Source: Salvator merianae
Taxonomy: Eukaryota; Chordata; Lepidosauria; Squamata; Teiidae
Length of the DNA: 64,000 nucleotides
Direction of reading: 5' to 3'
Assembly: GCA_003586115.2 (NCBI GenBank)
Contig: QVOM02000073.1
Span: 25,985,253 to 26,049,252, forward strand
The first letter of the stretch is position 1. Each line of letters opens with the position of its first letter. The position numbers and the translations under genes were made by a program. The notes below the pieces were generated by a model. That model ran no database searches and had not been told where the DNA came from. It saw only the letters and a list, made by a program, of their open reading frames with translations. Positions 56,881-64,000 of this stretch are shown in pieces.

Positions 56881-59800
56881 ATGTTTGTTAATGTTAAGAA
56901 AGTAGCATTGAATTTCCATTTGCAGATCTCAATACGTTGTGGTCTCTAATTTTTTCTCCTCAACTGTACTGTTTCTGGAATAACCTCATCTATGATTATA
57001 TCTTTCCTTTTCTTTACCATAGTAATGTCAAGCATATTATGATCACGCTGTTTATTTGAATTTTAAAATCCCATAATATTTTGACTTAACTATTTTCGAC
57101 ATTCTTGTTTCTGGCTTTGCCCTCACCATGTTTTTCTCCAGCATAAGCTGCATTTTTTTTATAAATCCAAATGTAAAATTGTTGTAAATTTATAATGGTG
57201 TTTTTTAGGCTATATCTACAAGCAGAAAACATGATAAGACTGTGTTATGAAAACTGCCCAGGTAATGTGTTCCAAGATAAAGATTTTTTAGAACTCAAGG
57301 TAGTTAGGTTTCAACTGACAGATGATCCTCAGGGAACGGGGAAGTAGTCAGGCATATTAAGATACCATGTTGTTTATTTAAACTTAAAGAGCAAATAAAC
57401 TACTTTGTTTATAGTTCCTTCTATCTGACAAGGTGCTTCTATCTAAAGGTGGAGGTGCCTGACTTGAGGGTGTGGTTGTGGAAATGATTAGGGTATCCAT
57501 TTCTTGAAAGGGAGAGTAGTATTACAAGAATGGCACTTGGGGAGAACTTGTGGTTGACCAACCAATCCTTACTCAGGAGCAAAGAAACAGGTCTGAGGTG
57601 GAAGTTTGAAATGACACAAAGGAGTGAAAAGACGGTGGCACAGGGGGGTGAGGTGGCATGGTGGTGTTCCATGCAGGGGAAGAGTGACAGTATGGTCCAA
57701 AGATTAAACAAGAAAGGAAGGTTAAGCAAGAGGAGACATCTCTATCTGATCTCCTATGGGTGTAGATTTGAATTGCATTCAGAGACAGTTAAAAAAACAA
57801 AAACTTCTGAGGCTTACAGACAGCTCAGAAATGGATCGCAGATGGGATTACTCTTGTGCCATTCTGCCCCTTCCAACTCTCATGGACTTTCTCAGCTACA
57901 ATAGATGGAACAGAGATGTGATGAGAACACACGGGACACATTCTACTGTCTCTTGGGCACTTTTGAAAGGCTTTTTTTGTGGTCACATGTGAAGACAGCC
58001 TTATATACAGTCTGTAAGGCTTGCTGCAAAAGCTAATAAGGTGGTCTATAATTTCATCTTTTTCTGAATAATCTGAACTGGCTATCTTGTTTTCTTTTCT
58101 TTTCAAATTTTGCTTACATGGTGTTTGTGCAGTCTGCTGTCACAGTACACATAACAGGCTTTCTGTTTTTTCTTTCAGTTTTCTATTCTGCAATTTCCTA
58201 TGTTTTCCTTATATGCCTTTCCTTTCATGATTTCTGTGTACTGACCATTCATACGAAGATGTATTATTTGTATACATTAATCCACCCTTTTCCTTTGCTC
58301 TGCTTGATGTTATTGCCTACACTTATTTTCTCTTCTTTGACTTTCTATTTTACTTGTAATACCTCTCAACCGCTGACATTACATGACAGTAGGTATAGGT
58401 GATAGACATCATTTCTAGGATATAAATGCATAATTTGCTCCTGTATTCTCTTGGATTTTGTGATCCATTAATTCTAATTTTTCTTGAATCCACTCAAATG
58501 TTCATGCACTGTACTAATTTATTGGTGTGCCCCAGATATTTATGGTCTTAACTGCATTTGCTCAATTAAGATTTGATTTAAAGAATTTACACATTTTTCA
58601 GATCCTTTTATATATTCATCACTTGCCATCTCTTAACTTCCTTACATTGGCTTGAATATCATTGGCTTATAAATTTCTCAAATATTTATGGTTATTCCAT
58701 CTGATTCAACATTTTCTGCTTGATTAGTTCATAACATCCTTCATTTTTCATTTCTGAATTCTATTGCAATATTCTGACAGTGTTTAGAAATGATTCAATT
58801 TACTTCAATTACTTGTGGTGATTTCCAGTAGATGTACTATATTACATTTATTTTTATTTTTATAGTCACAGATTGTCTTATTCAATACTTTCAACAATTG
58901 CATTATAGCAATGATAGTAAAGGTGAAAAAGAATTTCCCTTAAATATTTTATATTTGATGTTGACTCTTCCTAGTTCTTCATTATTATCCGTTGAGTGTT
59001 CAACATTTTCATTGATGTTGACAAGAATGTTCTGATATTGTTGCTAATTCCAAGGCTTTCTAAATATTTGACAGTTCAAGTGTTTGCCAAGAAATAAAAA
59101 GTTTCTTTATAATCAATTCATGCCGTGCGTTTTGGTTTTTTCCCTATTGCAATTCTTTAAATTAATTTTGTCGATTAGAAGTTGATTTTGTGTTCTCTGA
59201 GAATTTCAGCAAGTTCCTGATATTTTGAAAGAAGATCTTCAGCAATCACATGTTTCTGAATTGCATTGGCTATTATTCTAATCAGTAATTTAAACATTAC
59301 TGATTAATTTAAACAAGTGATTAATTGATAATTGCTTGGTACTTTCTCTTTCATAACAAATATGTAGTCTTCCCTGTGCTCATCCAGTCATCAACTATAG
59401 AGATTTGCCACAAAATTCAAAGTTGGTTTGCTAACTTTGGTTAGAGTTTTCAGCCCAAATCCATGTTATCGATCTTTTCCAGGTCAGCCCAATGTTTGAC
59501 TCATTTTGTTTGCTTTGTGACATCTTGTGTTGGAGTTATGAATTCTTTCATAAGGACATTGATGATGTCCTGGTTGCACAGTCCATATTGCTGTTGCTGT
59601 TGTTAATGTGATGTATTGATAGATACCATGCATCACTTGTGCATTGAGCCTGGGCTTGGCAGAAGACTGAGATAAGCCAGGAGGTGAGTTTCCAAAGCCA
59701 TGGGACAATCAAAAGGTTTGGCTACACTGAACGTTTTTTTATCCCTAAAGTGGGTTAAAGATTTTGATGTTTTGTTCAAATGCATTTTGGGAGACCAGAC

Positions 59801-60519
59801 AAAAGAATCAAAGCTGTTGGCAGGATCTCGCAGCACCATTATGATATTGTAATTCAACTGCAAGATGTGCTTGGCTCTGCAGCCATTCAGCACAGTTGGT
59901 GTGCTGGCAGAATGCAGGTTGTTACAGATCCTCAATGCTATTAGCCACCATTAACCATATGTGTTCTGTAGACTGCTGTAAATGGCAAGTGGGAGTAAGC
60001 ACTTTGATAGTGCTTATTCCCACTCTTCCTTGTGGCCATGCCCTCACCATACCTCCACTTCTTGAGTGAACCTACTGTGGTGCATTTTATTGCTGGTATC
60101 CTTCCTGTGGCATTGCGAGAAATGGCCCACACATGCCTTATATTTGAACAGCTGCAGCTGGCAACATCACAGGCAAGGATCAAATGTTCCCTGGCCACAA
60201 TGTTGGCCTGGCTGGGGCCACTGGCAGGCACTCTTCTTATAGCAATTCCTTGTGCTGTTTTAATTCCTTGCACTGCCAGGAACATCTCATGTAGATCCTG
60301 TGAATGATTGACAAAAAGGAATGGCCAATCACTTCACATTAAGGTGGAAGGGGAGGCAATAGACTGTGCTACTTGGAATGCATTGAGGAGGAATATACAA
60401 TGTATGTGCTGGAATGGTATAGGAAAAAGGAGAGTTTGAGGTAGGCTAATAGCTATGCATTTGAGTGCTCCTGACTCAGAACAAACCGTTTTATTGACTT
60501 AAGGCATTTGAGAAATAAT
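56881..60519. other. Unannotated DNA
   Basis: Stretches at 58,440-59,470 look like reverse-oriented LINE remnants by base composition, but no motif could be fixed. The 124-codon frame at 57,530-57,904 lacks a domain. No exon is recognised. Confidence 0.4.
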
Positions 60520-61312
60520 GGGCCTGTTCGCACTTGTAACTATCAAGCAGCAAGGATGCTTGCTAGACAAGCGCGTTTGCACGACAGGACGGCCGTAATG
60601 AACCGGCAGCGGACCTCATCCGCTGCCGATCGTTACTAGCACCCAGACAAGAAAAAAGGTGTCAGAATCCTCACCTGAAGCTCAAAGTGACTTACCTCGC
60701 ACTTACCTCCTTGTCCATGGCAGTGGCCATCTTCTGGGGGGTCAGCCTGCCCATCATGCATGCGTGATCATGTGATCATGCAATGCCTGATGGACAATGG
60801 GGCCTACCCCTTTGCACAGGCCTGAATGGGCCCGTACAAGGCCCCAATTGAGCCCATGCCGCTGCGATTGGGTCAGGGACTCTGGACGAGGCCGCGCTGC
60901 ACCCCGTCCGGCGTTCTGGTGCCCGATTGCGGTCGCAAATGGCGGTCGCCGCGGCAGTGGCCTAAAAGCATCAGGCCGCTGCCATGGTGATCACCATGCG
61001 GGGCTCCCGGTTGCCATGGCAGTGGCCTGAAACTTTGTAGGCTGCTGTTGCGGCAACCGCCATTCACACCCGCAATCGGGCACCAGAATGCCGGATGGGG
61101 CACAGTGCGGCTCGTCCAGCATCCCTGGCCCAATCGCGGCAGCGTGGGCTCAAATGGGGCCTCACGCGGAGCTGCTGCAGTCACCATAGCAGCGGCTGGA
61201 CGCTGTCATGGTGAGCATCAGGGATGGATAATGGCGTTCGCACTGGCGAACGCCATTATCCAGCTTTGGGTCTGTTCCACGCTAGAATGGGCTAATTAGT
61301 GCGATGGGGCCC
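60520..61312. mobile_element. Family A short DNA transposon (A4), uninterrupted copy
   Basis: It begins GGGCCTGTTCGCACTTGTAA and ends GGGGCCCATTGTG. It holds CGCTGCCGATCGTTACTAGC then CAGACAAGAAAAAAGGTGTC, the junction that is split in A3. A perfect hairpin GGATAATGGCGTTCGC/GCGAACGCCATTATCC lies at 61,226-61,261. The right end has an internal deletion that removed half of the outer palindrome. It is CpG-dense. Confidence 0.75.
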
Positions 61313-61752
61313 ATTGTGTATTGCTGGGCAAATAGAACAAATCACAGCATTAGAATGGATAATTTAAGGTCCAGCAGCACTTGAGTGTTAACTGACATTT
61401 GATCAGTCTTCAGAGTGAGAGAAGACATCAGCAAAGCAATGAGCATATTTTGCTTCCTCATTTTCTATCCCAAAGGTGGATTTTAGAATCTCAAGTCAAA
61501 TTTCCTGGTACATGTTAGAGTCCAAATCCTAGCATCTTCCAAATAAACATCCAAGATATACCCCCCCCCCCAAAAAAAGGAAAAAAAGGCAAATGGATGT
61601 AAAATATGTTTTTGGATTGGTATGAATATTGTGGAAATGGAATTTTGTGGCACTGGGAAACATATATTCTGATTCATTGGTTGAACCAGAAGTCGAACAG
61701 AAACAATTTAAAAATCCATCCTATTTTATTATGGGATCCAGTATCTTGTCTT
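61313..61752. other. Unannotated DNA with a trace of the CAGGGCCCAGTCACAC MITE
   Basis: At 61,395-61,500 the order TTCAGAGTGAGAGAAGACATC, AGCAAAG, TTTTCTATCCCAAAGGTGGA follows the core of the MITE at 36,639-36,862. A C-run then A-run sits at 61,560-61,590. Confidence 0.45.
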
Positions 61753-61815
61753 TGTGTGTGTGTGTGTGTGAGAGAGAGAGGGGGGGGGGGAGAGAGAGAG
61801 AGGGAGAGAGAGAGA

Positions 61816-61857
<42 letters not shown>
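61753..61857. repeat. Compound simple repeat (GT)n-(GA)n-G10-(GA)n
   Basis: GT dinucleotides (61,753-61,770) pass into GA (to 61,780), ten Gs (61,781-61,790) and a long interrupted GA tract. It is a typical length-variable microsatellite. The Arg/Glu-rich frames through it are artefacts. Confidence 0.95.
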
Positions 61858-61858
<1 letters not shown>

Positions 61859-62339
61859 CTGAAATGTAGCAGTTGTTCATAAAAGGACAGGTGCAGGTTA
61901 AGATGCTAAATAGACTGATTTTGCCCTGAATTCTGCTTCTCATAATTGTTTGCATAAGTGCTCCCTCTTGGAAGGAATATGTAATTTTTGTTCAGGAATA
62001 TAATTAGCTGAAGTGATACAACAGATCCTTCTGTTTTGATTTTATTTTTAGATAATAAAGCCCCCTTGTCTTTATGCTTTTTGCATTGGACTCAGTTTCA
62101 TAATGTCTAAGATTATACATTGCAAGCCACTCTGATAGTCTTTCTAGGCTGAAGTGAGGCATATAAATGAACAAAATAAAGAAATAGTCCTGAAGCTTAA
62201 GATCTAATGCTATGCTGTTTCTACTAACACTAACACCGTGTGTGTAGAGTTATGCCCCTAGTGTCAGCTATATGTTTCCAGCAGAAGGCATAAAAAGGGT
62301 GCCCTGTATATGTGCAGTTGTCTAAACTGTAGATTTTAG
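61858..62339. other. Unannotated DNA
   Basis: Nothing is recognised. Confidence 0.5.
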
Positions 62340-62473
62340 TATAGTAGATGCCTACGTATCCCAGAATAGGGACCTGTCATCGATATGCTGGTGCAGACTA
62401 TGGCAGCATGAGGATGTGAGGTCTCTTTTTCGGGGGTATAATCTGGAATAAGGCACAATGCTGAAAGAGTCTA
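62340..62473. mobile_element. Decayed copy of the ~190-bp MITE
   Basis: CCCAGAATAGGGACCTGTCAT, ATGCTGGTGCAGACTATGG and GGTATAATCTGGAATAAGGC follow the landmarks of 13,436-13,625, though in an eroded form with both termini nearly lost. Confidence 0.5.
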
Positions 62474-64000
62474 TGTTTCATTTCTGTAGATATGCATATA
62501 CCTATGCACACATGTACTATATAACTAGTATTGTCTGTCATATGAGGTTTTGCAAAGCTGCATCTGGATAATTTCAGATCTAAGCAAAAATCTGTGCTAT
62601 CTGGCAGAATGAGGATTAGCAACTTTGCTTATCCAGTTTCCCAGTCTTTTAGCATAATGTGAACTTGTCAAGTCTTGCTAAATATAAAATGTGGCTTGTA
62701 GGTGAATTAATGAGAATGACATATTCATCCTGGGGAACATTGCTTGTTCAGACTGACCTTGCTTTACTGTGAATGGAAGGAAGATGAAAATACCCTAATG
62801 TGAACCAACATGCATGTTCCTTTCCTTTGGTTTCTCTCTTTCCCATTTTTAAGGTATCAAAGTCATTGTGCTAAATATAAACTTCTAAACCATACAGAGA
62901 GTTCCCAGCTAACGACTTGAATTACCTACCTTCTGCATTGTGGCAAATCATTTGTATGGCCTGGTTTATGGTGGTTGTTTGAGCATTTCTATTTCTGTAT
63001 CAGCATATCTGACTCTAGAGATGTTCAGAAGCCAGAAGTTTCTAATGTAGGAAGTGCTTGAATATTAATTCTATTTTCTCCTGTTTCATAGTGACTTAAT
63101 TGGCAGTGATATTACCATTGGCAGGGTCACAGCGACATTATGCAGGTGAACTAGTGACATCAAGAGACAGAAAGGCAAAGATCATTTCCACACTTCTGCA
63201 GGATGGAACATTCCAGCTGTAATGACTCCTATAGGAACCATTCCCAGTTGGAACTGTCCCACTACCCTGGAAAAAGGCCATTGCAGGGTGCTGCTCCACA
63301 TCACCACTACATCCTATCATGCCCCTTGTTTCTCTGAAGTTCCTGGGCTCAGAAGCCAAGAGGAATGCATTTTGGTGGCACAATTTGGTGTGCCACCCAA
63401 AAGTGTCCCCTGCTAAACTGGAACAGAGAGCTGTGTGCCCTTCTGCTTGCCTCTCTGGACCAGACTAGCTGCTGTTGGAATGCCAACAGATCTAATGATA
63501 GCTTGGTTTAGGTGGCTACCTTAGATTGGGGCACTCTGCGTCCAATGAAGATGCAGTATGCTAGCAAGGGGTGGGGCCTTTCTAGACTCACTGGAGTGTG
63601 GAAAGGAAAGGCCCAGAAGAGGACAGGCCCCGTGCTGACATGGGATACTGGTAAGCATGGAAATGGCAAAAGAAATCAAATAAGTATAAGAGGTTGGAGG
63701 CTGAACTGTCAGGTGATAATTTAATAATTCCAATGGCATCCACAATTTATCATCTGAAACATCCCTAGGGTGTTTTTGTAAACTGCCTTGAAATTTTTAA
63801 ATGAATGAAATTGCTTTAAAAAAGGTTAAAACTGATCACTTATGAGCAAGTATTTGAGATGAGGTGGTATTCTTTAGTGATCCGAAAATATCCACAAGTA
63901 ATTATTTAATGTAGATGCTTGAGACCTTTCTTTTTCTTTTCTTTTTTTTTTACAGTAAATATATGAAACTTTGACTTTTGTTGACATTTGCTTGTAAATA
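62474..64000. other. Unannotated DNA to window end
   Basis: No exon, RNA gene or classifiable repeat is recognised. A pyrimidine-rich run lies at 63,928-63,952. Confidence 0.5.

Noticed and set aside
57530..57904. 124-codon plus-strand frame
   Set aside because: No domain, an equally open minus frame, and AT-rich repeat-like surroundings; length is within chance expectation for 64 kb.
59160..59520. Possible reverse-oriented non-LTR element of another clade
   Set aside because: Three-frame reading gave no fixed catalytic motif, so it could not be supported.
61606..61869. Arg/Glu-rich frames over the GA repeat
   Set aside because: They are translations of a microsatellite.
1..64000. Endogenous retrovirus
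   Set aside because: No long terminal repeats, primer-binding site or gag/pol motif pattern was seen; the reverse transcriptase traces are all LINE type.
1..64000. CRISPR array or prokaryotic operon
   Set aside because: No regularly spaced identical repeats with unique spacers, and no dense same-strand gene runs; the short tandem repeats are minisatellites.

Overview
This window looks like non-coding vertebrate DNA, most likely from a squamate reptile. There are no bacterial-style gene arrays and no long intact reading frames (the longest is 167 codons). The bulk is AT-rich intergenic or intronic sequence packed with decayed LINEs and short non-autonomous DNA transposons. The squamate assignment is an inference. 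It rests on the repeat mix: BovB/RTE, L1 and CR1/L2-type LINEs together, a repeat opening with ACATAAGAACATAAGA, and many hAT-like and Harbinger-like short elements.

The only support for a host gene is a CpG-rich island at about 31.8-33.6 kb. It contains a GC-rich presumed 5' leader, a GA-repeat tract, and a plus-strand candidate first coding exon (32,748-32,857) that ends in a hydrophobic signal-peptide-like segment at a consensus splice donor. I could not identify the gene. If the exon is real, everything to the right of it is probably intron 1 of a secreted or membrane protein gene.

LINE layout: an L1 fragment at 8.2-9.9 kb (minus), split by a 180-bp MITE; an L1 cluster at 27.3-30.17 kb (plus) holding a nested L1 tail and a 427-bp MITE; a CR1/L2-type LINE at 40.9-44.4 kb (plus) split by a minus-strand relative; a BovB copy at 46.2-48.7 kb (plus) split by a MITE; and an L1 3' part at 56.1-56.9 kb (plus). 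None is intact.

The most interesting content is a swarm of short DNA transposons whose ends begin GGGCC or GGCCC followed by a Y-rich/CAC motif. Several are flanked by clear 3-bp target duplications (TTA, TAA, ATA, ATG, AAG). They fall into at least four sequence families, here called A, C, D and the ~190-bp group. Family A has hairpin-train ends. One family C element sits inside a family A element, and the window carries a second family A copy that still shows the empty site. A separate 1,382-bp element with GGCYGCRTTCCGACA ends (H1), two hAT-like elements with exact 8-bp duplications, a decayed hAT-type transposase fragment and a 222-bp palindrome complete the picture.
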